A stretch of 39,740 nt of DNA, from NCBI GenBank assembly GCA_030041045.1, contig JASHOQ010000043.1, forward strand, positions 1-39,740, given 5' to 3'. This document shows, piece by piece, positions 21,676-30,454 of this stretch. The notes beneath the pieces are model-generated. The model saw only the letters and a list, made by a program, of their open reading frames with translations, made no database searches and was not told the DNA's origin. The stretch comes from Acidobacteriaceae bacterium (GTDB taxonomy: Bacteria; Acidobacteriota; Terriglobia; Terriglobales; Acidobacteriaceae). Position numbers and translations under genes: made by a program. Each line of letters starts with the position of its first letter. The first letter of the stretch is position 1.

Positions 21676-21806
21676 CTCCTTCCAAAGGGCCTGTATCTTT
21701 CGAATGGGCCGTGGCAAGTTTTTTGAAGCGCGGGGAGGGCGCGCGGGTGCAAGATGAATGCGAACGGAAATCGCGCGTGAAGAGCCGCGCAAACTGAGGT
21801 AGGGCG

Positions 21807-23693
21807 ATGACCCGGATTGGACCTCGCGTACGGGCAGCGGCGGGGCTGGTGTGTCTTGCATGCGCGCCGATTCATTTCGCGAACCGAGCCTCCGCACAGA
21901 AGGCGCAGGGAGACACGCAGAAGGTTGCGCCACCGTTCACGGTTCTGCATGCAAACGCGAACCTGGTGCTGGTGGACGTGGTGGTGGACGATCACGGCAA
22001 GCCTGTGGAGGGATTGCCCCAGAGCGCATTCCGCATTCAGGAAGACGGCAAGGAGCAGTCGATTTTCTCCTTTGAAGAGCATGGGACCGACGCGATGGCG
22101 CCGGTTGCCATGGCGCAGCCCGCGAGCGATCTGCCGCCGGGCATGTACACGAATCTGCCTGCGTATCCGGAGCAGGGCGCAGTGGATGTGCTGCTGCTGG
22201 ACGGGCTGAACACGCAGGTGACGGACCAGATGCGCGTGCGCAAGGAGATGATCGCGACCATGGCCAAGATCAAGCCGGGGACCATGCTGGCCGTGTTCGC
22301 GCTCTCCATGCAACTGCGGATGGTCTCGGGGTTCACCACCAATGTTCCGGAGCTGGCGATGGCGCTGACCAACCCCAAAGCCAACGTGCAGCCGCCGGCG
22401 CTGATCAACGAGCCGAGCGGGACCACGGGCACAACGGCGGGCTCCAGTGCCGATACGGATCAGGTGATCGCGGCCATTCAGCAGGCGGGGCCTCCGCCGC
22501 CGCCGCAGCCGGGCAACACGGGAGCGGGCGGAACGGCGAGCGGGCCGATGAATGCCGTTCAGGCGATCCAGCAATTCGCGGCCGACCAGGTGACCGCACA
22601 GACGGATGTACGCGTACGCATGACGCTGGACGCGCTGAATCAACTGGCGGCGTATCTGAGCGGGATTCCCGGACGCAAGAACCTGATCTGGCTTTCGGGA
22701 TCGTTTCCCCTGGCGATTCTGCCCGACTCTGCGCTTTACAACGGATTCCGCGCGATGAGCAACTATCGCGATGAGGTGAAGAAGACCTGCGACCTGCTGA
22801 CGCAGGCGCGGGTGGCGGTGTATCCGGTGGGCGCGCAGGGATTGTGGACGCCGGGGATGTATAACGCCGCGAACGGCAAGGCGCCGCAGAACCAGTCCCA
22901 GGGCACGGCGCTGATCAACGAGCAGGAGCAGATGGACCAGCAAGAGGGATCGATGGACGAGATTGCGGCGGAAACCGGCGGGCACGCGTACACGGAGATG
23001 AACGACCTGGAAAAAGCCGTGGCGGATTCGATCGAGAACGGGTCGCACTATTACACCATCGGGTATGTGCCGGCGGCGGGGGAGCTGCGGGGGGAGTTTC
23101 GCAAGATCCAGGTGCGCCTTGAGGGACACGATGCGGAGGGGCACGATTACAAGCTCGAGTACCGGCGCGGGTATTATGCGGACCCGCCGGATGCGGCTTC
23201 GGCGCACGGCGCGGGACAAATTCCTCCGCTGGTGACAGCGGAGCTGCACGGGACACCGCCGGCGACGCAGATTGTGTTCAAGGCGGGGCTGCTGAACGGG
23301 AGCGATCCGCTGCTGAAGAGCGTGCGGCTGCCGGAGGGTCCGGCGGGAGCGATGGCTCCGGTGATGGCGAAACCGGTGCGCTACGTGGTGAACCTGACGC
23401 TGAATGCGCGCAGCCTGAACCTGGATGAATTGCCGGACGGGACGCGGCAGGCCAAGATCGAGTTGGCGCTGGTGGGGTACGACGCGGATGGCAACCGCGT
23501 GAACTTTGTGGACCACCAGGTGGCGCTGGGGTTGCAAGCGGCGCAGTATGCGCGCATTGAGGCCAATGGGATTCCCTTGCTGGTGCCGATCGATCTGCCC
23601 GTGGGCGACGACTCGGTGCGGATCGCGGTGGAAGATTTGATGGCGGGGCGCACGGGGTCGCTGGAGATTCCGGTGACGGTGGCGGCGCAATAG
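21807..23693 (+). CDS. Secreted VWFA-related protein of the acidobacterial family
   Basis: This 628-residue protein matches the VWFA-related family described from Acidobacteria (TIGR03436 type). The signal peptide ends near RASAQ (residue 30). The N-terminal block VLHANANLVLVDVVVDDHGKPVEGL and AFRIQEDGKEQSIFSFEEH is typical. The von Willebrand A-like part begins VDVLLLDGLNTQ with Asp132 and Asn135 in a degenerate MIDAS, runs through IPGRKNLIWLSGSFPL, and ends with AETGGHAYTEMNDLEKAV and HYYTIGYVP. A Gly/Pro linker (about 225-250) interrupts it. The C-terminal 160 residues look like beta-sandwich. Function is unknown; protein binding at the cell surface is inferred from the fold. GAGGTAGGG precedes the ATG by 3 bases. 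Confidence 0.9.
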   Translation: MTRIGPRVRAAAGLVCLACAPIHFANRASAQKAQGDTQKVAPPFTVLHANANLVLVDVVVDDHGKPVEGLPQSAFRIQEDGKEQSIFSFEEHGTDAMAPVAMAQPASDLPPGMYTNLPAYPEQGAVDVLLLDGLNTQVTDQMRVRKEMIATMAKIKPGTMLAVFALSMQLRMVSGFTTNVPELAMALTNPKANVQPPALINEPSGTTGTTAGSSADTDQVIAAIQQAGPPPPPQPGNTGAGGTASGPMNAVQAIQQFAADQVTAQTDVRVRMTLDALNQLAAYLSGIPGRKNLIWLSGSFPLAILPDSALYNGFRAMSNYRDEVKKTCDLLTQARVAVYPVGAQGLWTPGMYNAANGKAPQNQSQGTALINEQEQMDQQEGSMDEIAAETGGHAYTEMNDLEKAVADSIENGSHYYTIGYVPAAGELRGEFRKIQVRLEGHDAEGHDYKLEYRRGYYADPPDAASAHGAGQIPPLVTAELHGTPPATQIVFKAGLLNGSDPLLKSVRLPEGPAGAMAPVMAKPVRYVVNLTLNARSLNLDELPDGTRQAKIELALVGYDADGNRVNFVDHQVALGLQAAQYARIEANGIPLLVPIDLPVGDDSVRIAVEDLMAGRTGSLEIPVTVAAQ

Positions 23694-23717
23694 AGGGGGT
23701 TGGTGTTGAGGTCTATG

Positions 23718-24075
23718 GCTTCCCACCCTTTTGCAAAGAACGCCAAAGGATAGGCAACCCGCTTCCGCTCCTGGTTCCCTTCCCGGTTCGACGCGCTTCC
23801 CTTTTCGCGTGGGTAATGAAAATCTCCAGTGACATGAATCACGCGGCGCACGCAGATGGGCTGCTAGGCTGAAGTCGAGCGGCGTGTCGGGCAGATGACG
23901 CGCCGCTCGCCAGGAGTTCTTTGTTGCTTTTCCAGGTCTCAAAAGCGAGACCTGGGGCACCCGTGATTTCCCGAGATGCAGCCGCAGATCCCGTTCGACT
24001 CGGTCCGCGCGGCGGACCTCGCTCAGGGCAGGCTCTTCGACTCGTCCGCCCATGGTGGACTGGCTGAGGATGACA
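23718..24075 (+). repeat. Repeat-filled gap before ackA
   Basis: The 431-bp gap 23694-24124 holds a degenerate TCCCACCC ... GGATAGGCAACC palindrome (23718-23757), a CAGGTCTC/GAGACCTG hairpin followed by GGGGCACC (about 23933-23962) and copy 2 of the GATGACA-type repeat (23979-24075). No gene is visible. Confidence 0.7.
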
Positions 24076-24124
24076 AAGCTGAGGGATTCGTCGTTCGAAT
24101 CTGCGGGAGAGAAAGCAGGAAGCG

Positions 24125-25348
24125 ATGCATTCTTTGCCGGTGCTGGTATTGAACAGCGGCTCCTCGTCAATCAAATTTGCCGTGTACGAAGCGGGCGACG
24201 GCGCGCGCACACGGCTGCTGGAGGGCGCGGCGGATGGGATTGGCACCGACGAGGGCCAGTTCTGGATCAAGAATGCGGAGGGAAAGAGGCTGACGGATGA
24301 GAAGCCGGCGCTGCCGACGCGCGCGGAGGCGTTTGCACGGGTGGAGCAGGCGCTGAAGCCGGGCGCGCTGCCGGCGGTCAAAATTCCGGCGTTGGGGGCG
24401 ATCGGGCACCGCATGGTGAGCGGCGGGCCGACGGTGGTGGAAAACCAGCGCATCACGCCGGGGCTGATCGACGAGATGGAGAAATACACGGCGTTTGCGC
24501 CGCTGCATACGCCCATCGCGGTCTACATCATGCGCGAGGCGCTGCGCCTGTTTCCCGGAGTACCGAATTTCGTCTGCCTGGACTCGTGGTTTCACCGCAC
24601 CATGGCGCCGGTGGCGGCGCGCATGCCCATTCCCGAGGAGTACGCGGCCATGGGCGTGCGGCGGTTCGGTGCGCACGGGCTCTCCTACGAGTCGATCGTC
24701 TATCAATTGCAGCCGCGGGTGCCGGAGCGGCTGATTGTGGCGCACCTGGGCAACGGCGCGTCGATCAGCGCCATCTGGCGCGGCGCATGCGTGGACACGT
24801 CGATGGGCTTGACGCCGACGGGCGGGCTGATCAGCGGAACGCGCACGGGCGACATCGATCCCGGCGTGCTGCTTTTTATTCTGCGTAAGATTGGCGAGCG
24901 CACGACGGGGACGGCGGAGGCGGCGGACGAGCTGGAGACGGTTGCGGCGAAGAAGGCCGGGCTGCTGGGCGTCAGCGGGCTCTCCAACGATATGAGGGAC
25001 CTGCGCGAGGCGATCAAGGCGGGCAACAAGAGCGCGCGCCTCGCGGTGGAGCAATTCACGTGGACGGTGAAGAAGTGGATCGGGGCTTTCACGGCCGAGC
25101 TGGGCGGCGTGGACATGCTGGTGTTTACGGGCGGGATCGGCGAGAACGACATCGACTCGCGGGCGGAGATCTGCGCGGGTCTGGACGCGCTGGGAATTGT
25201 GCTCGATGCCGAGCGCAACAAGAAATGCGTGGAGGCGCGCGGCGCGGCGGTCATTTCTGCGGAGGGATCGCCGGCCGAGGTGCGGGTGATTCCGCCGGCC
25301 GAGGATTTGATGATTGTGAATCACGTGGTGCGGCTGATGGGGAAGTAA
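24125..25348 (+). CDS. ackA: Acetate kinase
   Basis: Acetate kinase interconverts acetyl phosphate and ADP with acetate and ATP, giving ATP during acetate-forming fermentation. The 407 residues are full length. Motifs: VLVLNSGSSSIKF at the N-terminus, GHRMVSGGP with the catalytic Arg, CLDSWFHRTMAP with the catalytic Asp, FGAHGLSYE, IVAHLGNGASISAI, MGLTPTGGLISGTRTGDIDPG, and VFTGGIGEND near the C-terminus. Some positions differ from the common acetate kinase pattern (GHRMVSGG for GHRVVHGG, LDSWFH for FDTAFH), so it is a divergent member. No phosphotransacetylase gene lies beside it. AGGAAG sits 2 bases before the ATG. A 2-oxoacid:ferredoxin oxidoreductase elsewhere in the window fits an acetate-forming route. 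Confidence 0.95.
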   Translation: MHSLPVLVLNSGSSSIKFAVYEAGDGARTRLLEGAADGIGTDEGQFWIKNAEGKRLTDEKPALPTRAEAFARVEQALKPGALPAVKIPALGAIGHRMVSGGPTVVENQRITPGLIDEMEKYTAFAPLHTPIAVYIMREALRLFPGVPNFVCLDSWFHRTMAPVAARMPIPEEYAAMGVRRFGAHGLSYESIVYQLQPRVPERLIVAHLGNGASISAIWRGACVDTSMGLTPTGGLISGTRTGDIDPGVLLFILRKIGERTTGTAEAADELETVAAKKAGLLGVSGLSNDMRDLREAIKAGNKSARLAVEQFTWTVKKWIGAFTAELGGVDMLVFTGGIGENDIDSRAEICAGLDALGIVLDAERNKKCVEARGAAVISAEGSPAEVRVIPPAEDLMIVNHVVRLMGK

Positions 25349-25362
25349 TTCTCCCGTGAAGC

Positions 25363-25929
25363 TCACGCAAGCTTGCGCCGGTTGCGAAACACATGCGCGA
25401 TGATAACGAGGTGAACAGTCAGGGCGCTGGCGAGGCCAATGGCATGGAAGACAAGCGTCCCATGACCCGACTGCTGAATCACGCGAAGGCACCAGGCGCA
25501 GACGGGCAGGAAGAGAACCATCGCGCTGACGAGACCAGGATTGTAACTGCGCGTGACGACAGCATGCGCAAGATGAATGAGGGCATTGACGAGCGGCAGG
25601 TAAACGGCAATAAGAGCGAAGCCCGGATCAACGCGCGCAGCCAGCCACAGCGAGAGAACGATCACGCCCCACACGCCGGGGACGTTGATGAGGAAAACCG
25701 TGGGAAGGGTGAGAACCTCACGGCCGCCTGCCAGGGTGCGGTTGACGAGGGCGCGAAAGCGGTCGTTGTCGTGCTCTTCATACTGGTGAAGCATGTAGGC
25801 GGGCAGGCAGAAGAACGTTGCTGCGAGCGCGGGCGGCCAGCCGTGGACAAAAAGCGGCGCGAGCACGAGGAACAAGAGGCCGGCGAGGAAGCCGCCATAT
25901 ACCCAGTTCACTATCAGGCGCCGTATCAT
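25363..25929 (-). CDS. HXXEE-domain integral membrane protein
   Basis: This 188-residue protein has about five membrane helices and the HXXEE signature: MLHQYEEHD with His48, Glu51 and Glu52, then NALIHLAHAVVTRSYNPGLVSAMVLFLP, the second family block. The grouping of His and Glu near the membrane suggests metal binding, but the function of the family is unknown. Its ATG overlaps the stop codon of the preceding small gene (ATGA, 25926-25929), so the two are probably translated together. It converges on ackA, with only 14 bases between the stops. Confidence 0.82.
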   Translation of the reverse strand: MIRRLIVNWVYGGFLAGLLFLVLAPLFVHGWPPALAATFFCLPAYMLHQYEEHDNDRFRALVNRTLAGGREVLTLPTVFLINVPGVWGVIVLSLWLAARVDPGFALIAVYLPLVNALIHLAHAVVTRSYNPGLVSAMVLFLPVCAWCLRVIQQSGHGTLVFHAIGLASALTVHLVIIAHVFRNRRKLA

Positions 25930-26270
25930 TCTTCTCTATATCGCCATGCGGAAGGCGCGATCCTCGCGGCGGCCTCCATCCGCAAGCCAAGCGCCTTCAA
26001 CACCCGGCGCACCACCGGCTCTCCACGACCCTTATTGCGGGCGGACGGCATTTGGGCTAGAAGCAGACGCACCGCGCGCGTCTCGGCCTGGAGGTCGCGC
26101 GCCAGATCCCAATATTGGCTCCGCCGCTTCTCGTTCTCCTCTTGTGCCGCCAGATCCGTCAGGCGTCGAATCTCTTCTTCCAAGGTTTGCAGCCGGGCCA
26201 GGATTAGGCTGGCGGACTCGCCGCTCTTCCCTTCGCGATTCGATCCCGATGTGCTCCGATTCTCGACCAT
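25926..26270 (-). CDS. Small coiled-coil protein coupled to the HXXEE gene
   Basis: This 114-residue protein is not recognised. Residues 20-72 form a likely coiled coil (ILARLQTLEEEIRRLTDLAAQ, RRSQYWDLARDLQAETRAVR), followed by a basic C-terminal part. It is supported as a gene by the 4-base overlap with the HXXEE gene and by plausible amino-acid composition. The ATG at 26270 has no clear ribosome-binding site. It is divergent from haem A synthase, with 80 bases between the starts. Confidence 0.55.
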   Translation of the reverse strand: MVENRSTSGSNREGKSGESASLILARLQTLEEEIRRLTDLAAQEENEKRRSQYWDLARDLQAETRAVRLLLAQMPSARNKGRGEPVVRRVLKALGLRMEAAARIAPSAWRYREE

Positions 26271-26350
26271 AGAGTTGAATAACCGATCTTCCCTCGCGCT
26301 CCATCATACCGCGCGATCGGTTCTGCGTGGTCTACACTGAAGGGTTGAGC

Positions 26351-27346
26351 ATGGATTCAGTTGCCATCCCGTCGGTTCAGGTTCCGGTGCGCGCGGAGCG
26401 CGCGCCTTCGCTGGCGCTGCGGCGTTTTGCGTGGGGCGTGCTGGTTTATTTTGTGGCCGTGATTCTGTGGGGCGGGGTGGTGCGGGCCACGGGCGCGGGC
26501 GCAGGGTGCGGCGACCACTGGCCGCTGTGCAACGGTACCGTGTTGCAGCACGCGCCGAGCACGGATACGCTGATTGAGTTTTCGCATCGCGTGACCAGCG
26601 GGATTTCGTTTTTCTCCGTTGTCGCGCTCTTGTGGTGGACACTCGCCGTCACGGTGCGCGGCCACCTGGCGCGCGCGGCGGCCGCGGCCGCGGTGGCGTT
26701 CACACTGGTGGAAGCGATCCTGGGCGCGCTGCTGGTGAAGCTGGGGCTGACGGCGGAGAGCCAATCGCCGCTGCGGGCGCCGTATCTAGCCCTGCATTTA
26801 ACCAACACCCTGCTCTTGCTGGCGGCGCTGGCGCTCACAGCACATTTTCTGGGGCGCGAGCGCGGATTCCTGCGGCGCGACCTGAAGCTGGTGGCGCCCG
26901 TGGGCGCGGTGCTTGGCCTGCTGGTGTTTCTGGTTGTGGGCGTGACCGGATCGCTGGCGGCGCTGGGCGACACGCTGTTTCCGGCGAGCTCATTGGGCAC
27001 GGCGTTTGCCGAGGATTTTTCGCATACGCTTACCGGTGGGAGCGCATGGCTGGTACGCTGGCGGTGGACGCATCCGACGATTGCTTTTCTCGCGTGCATT
27101 TTTTTGATCTGGATCCTGGTGCGCGCGGCGCAGCGCTCGCAGGCGTGGGACAATCGCGGGCTCTCCGCGCTGGTGCTGGTGCTGCTCGCCGGGCAATATG
27201 TGCTGGGCGTGCTGGACGTGGTTCTGCTGGCGCCGGTGTGGCTGCAGATTGCGCATTTGCTGGGCGCGGACGCGTTGTGGATCGGGTTGGTGATTCTGAC
27301 GGCGCGGCTGACGGTGGTGCCGGAAACCAGCAAGTCAGCGAGTTAG
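26351..27346 (+). CDS. ctaA: Haem A synthase (CtaA/COX15 family)
   Basis: Haem A synthase oxidises the C8 methyl of haem O to a formyl group for aa3-type cytochrome oxidase. The 331-residue protein has eight membrane helices. Family motifs: WGGVVRATGAGAGCGDHWPLCNG at about 39-61, the haem-ligand histidines in EFSHRVTSG, LALHLTNTLLL, WTHPTIAF and QIAHLLGADALW. The conserved Glu of EFSHR is present, and a Cys is found in the first external loop. The last residues (TSKSAS) and the stop are encoded by an 8-bp tandem array. The ATG at 26351 has GAAGGG about 7 bases upstream and is preferred over a GTG at 26327. No ctaB or oxidase genes are near. Confidence 0.93.
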   Translation: MDSVAIPSVQVPVRAERAPSLALRRFAWGVLVYFVAVILWGGVVRATGAGAGCGDHWPLCNGTVLQHAPSTDTLIEFSHRVTSGISFFSVVALLWWTLAVTVRGHLARAAAAAAVAFTLVEAILGALLVKLGLTAESQSPLRAPYLALHLTNTLLLLAALALTAHFLGRERGFLRRDLKLVAPVGAVLGLLVFLVVGVTGSLAALGDTLFPASSLGTAFAEDFSHTLTGGSAWLVRWRWTHPTIAFLACIFLIWILVRAAQRSQAWDNRGLSALVLVLLAGQYVLGVLDVVLLAPVWLQIAHLLGADALWIGLVILTARLTVVPETSKSAS

Positions 27347-27360
27347 CAATTCGGCAAGTC
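27329..27360 (+). repeat. 8-bp tandem repeat array across the ctaA stop codon
   Basis: Four consecutive octamers AGCAAGTC, AGCGAGTT, AGCAATTC, GGCAAGTC run across the ctaA stop. The last ctaA codons are therefore repeat-derived. The same unit is found at 12572-12617 and 35743-35774. Confidence 0.75.
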
Positions 27361-27404
27361 AGCCGAAAGGCCCCGATGGGGACTTTTTGTTGGCGGGTTG
27401 AAAA

Positions 27405-27552
27405 GCAACCGCAGATCCCGTTCGACTCGGTCCGCTCGGCGGACCTCGCTCAGGATGACAGCGCGTGAGTTGAGATCTTGGTTTCCCAGGTCCCCAAATG
27501 CGAGGGACCTGGGGCAACCATTTTCGTGCTGAGTTGAGAGTGGGCCAGGGAG
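27405..27552 (+). repeat. Composite repeat unit, copy A
   Basis: It consists of GATGACA-type repeat copy 3 (27405-27460), then a perfect 10-bp hairpin CCCAGGTCCC/GGGACCTGGG (27485-27494 with 27504-27513), then ATTTTCGTG-TGAGTTGAGAGTGGG. The same three parts occur in the same order at 30455-30590. Confidence 0.75.
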
Positions 27553-27566
27553 GGTTGGCGCATTCT

Positions 27567-27723
27567 CACCCGTCGCGCGATAGTGCTGCGCTAAAGCATT
27601 TTCTGAGTAGCTATATCCCGAAGGCGGAAGGCAGAGTCGACGCGACCAACAGGGAGCGGCGACCCTGCGAAGGAACGAAGAGGACACAGTAACTCAGAAA
27701 ATGCCGTAAAGGATGGGGCAACG
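27567..27723 (+). repeat. Palindromic repeat interrupted by a ~105-bp insert with 13-bp inverted ends
   Basis: The outer parts read CTCACCCGTCGCGCGATAG ... GTAAAGGATGGGGCAACG, as in the palindromic repeats at 21551 and 30389. Inside is GCATTTTCTGAGT (27596-27608) and its exact inverse ACTCAGAAAATGC (27692-27704). The 83 bp between encode nothing recognisable. The gap 27347-27759 has no gene. Confidence 0.6.
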
Positions 27724-27759
27724 GGTTCCGGCGCTCGATTTCGTTTTTTCCCCGCAGCG

Positions 27760-29487
27760 TCAGAAGACGAAGCGGCCGCCGAGGGTGGGAGCCCAGTTGC
27801 TGTTGTGGAGATAGGGAACGCCGGGGCCGTGCGGAATGGCGATGGAAAGGCCGCCGGTGACAAAGGAATAGGCAACCCCGGCAAAACCGTCGAAGCGCCG
27901 GGTAAAGCGATGATCGGCGTAGAGCGAGCCCTCGTCGAGGGTGCCGGCGCAGGAGCTGCGCATATTGCCGGCCACGCAGGTCGACGGATTACGACGGAAG
28001 TCGTTCTGCACCTGCCCATACCAGGCGAAAGTGAAATCGGTTTTCGTGCGGTAAGTGTACTTCACGCCTGTCCACCAGATCTGCACCTGCTTCTGGGCAT
28101 CGAGGTTGTTGTCTTCAACGCCGCTCATGAGATAGCCGCCCTGGTCAGTGGCGCCCACGCCCAGCGGGTTCTTGGGGTTGTTCTGCCAGATGTATTCGTA
28201 GCCGGCGTAGATTTTGAACGGGTCGCCGGTGTATTTGGCTGCGGCCATGATGGCGTTGTTGTCCGTGACGATGCCATAGACGGTCGAGTCCGTACTGATG
28301 AGATTGGTCACCAGTCCCGTAGTGGGATCCGCGGTGATGGGGTTCATATTGATGCTGTCTGTGGTGGACTCAAAGGGCTCGGTCGGACTGGTGGGCCCAA
28401 GCAGCGGATCCACTACGCTGATGGCCTGGTTGTAATGCTGGTAGACAAGGTCGCCGGAGAGTTTTTGCATGGTTCCGCCGAGGTTGAATCCCCAGGCGTT
28501 GTTGTGCGGCTGCTCCGGCGTGCAGTTGACGTCGTTCCAGGTTGCGGAGGCCGAGTAGCAGCCGCCGCTGCCATCGACGAGTTTGTACATGGCGCCGAAG
28601 TGGACGGGGCCATGGGTGAGGCGATACTTCACGGCATCGTCCCAGCGCGTGTCTTCGGTGTCGCCGCCGGCCGCCATGGTGCCGTTGTAGCCGATGTAGG
28701 AAAAGGCGTAGCCGCCGGCGACGGGATCGTAGAGGAGCATGGTGTCGGTGCCGAGCGCGCGCTGGCGTCCGAAGGTGAGCACGCCGAAGGCCGGGGACGA
28801 GACGCCGCCATAGAATTCGTCGTTGAAGGGCTGGCCGGCACGCGCGCCGTCGATGGCCTCAGAGTAGGCTGCGCGGGGAAGACCGTTGTCCTTGATATCA
28901 GTGAGGGACGCGTTGGCGAGCTGGCCGGACTGGGGATTGATGCCGGTGGACGCGTTGAAGACGGCGAACCAGCCCGGCGCAAACCGGACGTTGCCCCTGA
29001 CGCCCAGACTCGTCTGCGAGAGGTTATTGGGCTCGATGATGAAACGGGAGCCGGCGGCGTTGCGGTTCACGAGAGACGAGCCCTCGTAGTTATACGGGCT
29101 TTGCGGTAAGCCGTGGCGTACCCATCCGAAGCCGACGTCATAGGCGCCGTAGAGGGTGATGCCGTGCCACGTGAGCGCGTCAGAGCCCGGTGAATTTGCC
29201 GCGGGTGCAGCGGCGGGAGCCGGCTCGCCGGCCTGAGCCTGATTGAAGCCTGCGACGCCGGCCATGTTGAGGTTGGCTAACTCGATGGAGGGAGCAGTGA
29301 AGGCGGACGCAGTCAACTTCGCGGGATAGGCGCCGGCCGGCGTCTGCGAAGTGTTGACGTAGGGCTGCCCGGTTGGGGCGCTGTCCACACGGTTGAACCG
29401 GTTCGAGACGGATGCCTCCTGCCCGAACACGAGCGTCGACGAGAAAAAGAGCGCCGCCGGCGCAAGAATCAACATTGCCTTGCTCAC
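27760..29487 (-). CDS. Outer-membrane porin-like beta-barrel protein
   Basis: This 575-residue protein is a Gram-negative type porin, forming a diffusion channel in the outer membrane. A signal peptide (MSKAMLILAPAALFFSS, ending near FGQ at 22) is followed by a disordered Ala/Pro-rich part (about 60-100) and a barrel starting LTWHGITLYGAYDVGFGWVRHG. Family features include SQTSLGVRGNVRFAPGWFAVF, FYGGVSSPAFGVLTFGRQRALG and the terminal strand NWAPTLGGRFVF ending in Phe, as needed for barrel assembly. It resembles the betaproteobacterial and acidobacterial porin group. The best start is GTG at 29487, since GGAGG lies 5 bases upstream; an ATG 36 bases earlier and one 12 bases later are weaker. 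Substrate unknown; sugar uptake is possible from context. Confidence 0.85.
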   Translation of the reverse strand: MSKAMLILAPAALFFSSTLVFGQEASVSNRFNRVDSAPTGQPYVNTSQTPAGAYPAKLTASAFTAPSIELANLNMAGVAGFNQAQAGEPAPAAAPAANSPGSDALTWHGITLYGAYDVGFGWVRHGLPQSPYNYEGSSLVNRNAAGSRFIIEPNNLSQTSLGVRGNVRFAPGWFAVFNASTGINPQSGQLANASLTDIKDNGLPRAAYSEAIDGARAGQPFNDEFYGGVSSPAFGVLTFGRQRALGTDTMLLYDPVAGGYAFSYIGYNGTMAAGGDTEDTRWDDAVKYRLTHGPVHFGAMYKLVDGSGGCYSASATWNDVNCTPEQPHNNAWGFNLGGTMQKLSGDLVYQHYNQAISVVDPLLGPTSPTEPFESTTDSINMNPITADPTTGLVTNLISTDSTVYGIVTDNNAIMAAAKYTGDPFKIYAGYEYIWQNNPKNPLGVGATDQGGYLMSGVEDNNLDAQKQVQIWWTGVKYTYRTKTDFTFAWYGQVQNDFRRNPSTCVAGNMRSSCAGTLDEGSLYADHRFTRRFDGFAGVAYSFVTGGLSIAIPHGPGVPYLHNSNWAPTLGGRFVF

Positions 29488-29692
29488 ATTGCCTCCAACC
29501 TGTAGGGGTAGACCGAATCGCATGTGCGTTTCAATACGATTCAGCTCATAAACTCGATAGGAGTCGTTCTTAAATCGAGCCAGGGATATTATTGCAGAGA
29601 TTCACGGCATGACGCGGCGGCCCTTTGCGAGCCGGCCGGGCGCAAACGATGGCGAGCGGGATCGTTCGGTGAGAGAGGAGAGACGGGCCGAT

Positions 29693-30085
29693 TTACTGGC
29701 GGATGATCATGACTTCAGTGGCTTTGATGAGGGCGGCGGCGGTTTCGCCTTTTTTGAGGGCCAATTCGCGCGCGGCATCGGAGGTAATGATGGAGGTGAT
29801 GCGCTGGTCGCCGAGCGAGAGCACGACTTTGGCGAGCAGGCCCTCGATCCTGACCTGGATGACGGTGCCCACGAGCTGGTTGCGTCCGCTGATGCGCGAC
29901 GAGGCCGGGAGGGCCTGCGCGGCAGGAAGAAATTTGCTGAGCGCGGCGGCGGGAATGCGATGGTGCCCGCCCGGTGTTTTCACGGTCTTGACGCGGCCGG
30001 CGAGAATCCAGTGTTTGAGCGCGGCATAGCTCATGCCGAGCTTTTGCGCAGCCTGGCGCGGGGTGAGGAGTGCGGGTGAAGTCAT
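29693..30085 (-). CDS. HTH plus TOBE (mop-like) molybdate-responsive type regulator
   Basis: This 130-residue protein begins with an excisionase/MerR-like helix-turn-helix (LLTPRQAAQKLGMSYAALKHWILAGRVKTVKTPGGHHRIP, residues 6-45). A TOBE domain follows (about 66-130, SGRNQLVGTVIQVRIEGLLAKVVLSL, ITSDAARELALKKGETAAALIKATEVMI). TOBE domains of this kind bind molybdate or tungstate. Such proteins are thought to regulate molybdate uptake or molybdenum enzymes, but no mod or moa gene is in view. The ATG at 30085 has AAAGGA 7 bases upstream. The gene stands 205 bases behind the porin promoter region. Confidence 0.88.
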   Translation of the reverse strand: MTSPALLTPRQAAQKLGMSYAALKHWILAGRVKTVKTPGGHHRIPAAALSKFLPAAQALPASSRISGRNQLVGTVIQVRIEGLLAKVVLSLGDQRITSIITSDAARELALKKGETAAALIKATEVMIIRQ

Positions 30086-30224
30086 GGCGCGAAATCCTTT
30101 CTTGCCCTGCGTGAACGGGGGGAATAGGGCGGCGAGGGCTCAAGGAAGTATGAATCGATTTTCGGTGCGGCGGCAAGGATGGTCGTTTTTACCACCATTT
30201 TCGGTGGACAGGTGAAAGATTGTG

Positions 30225-30450
30225 CCGTCCCACGCATTCGTCCGCCGCGGCGTGCGAATGGATGGGGCACGGAGATTCCGTGGGAGGGAAAGCTTTCTTT
30301 CGCCCCCTAATGGGGGCTTCGCAACTCGAGGCGACCCGCATCCCCAGGCTTGCGCCTGGGGACGCCGCCTTTCGCCCGCTAAAGCGAGCTGTCCCACCCT
30401 TTCGCGCAAAGGACGCGCGAAAGGATGGGGCAACGAATGGTTCCTGGAAG
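30225..30450. repeat. Palindromic repeats in the 657-bp gap upstream of the HTH-TOBE gene
   Basis: Two repeat copies, TCCCACGCATTCG ... CGAATGGATGGGGCAC (30230-30262) and TCCCACCCTTTCG ... CGAAAGGATGGGGCAAC (30390-30434), flank stretches containing AGGCTTGCGCCTGGGGAC and AAAGCGAGCTGTCC. The gap 30086-30742 is entirely repeats; no gene or RNA gene is visible. Confidence 0.7.
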
Positions 30451-30454
30451 GGTA

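Noticed and set aside
21651..24170. 839-codon minus-strand frame opposite the VWFA-related gene
   Set aside because: Composition is dominated by Arg, His and Gln with no recognisable domain; the plus-strand gene has a signal peptide and family motifs.
27415..27430. GTTCGACTC blocks that look like a tRNA T-loop
   Set aside because: They belong to the GATGACA-type repeats; no acceptor, D or anticodon stem can be built around any copy.
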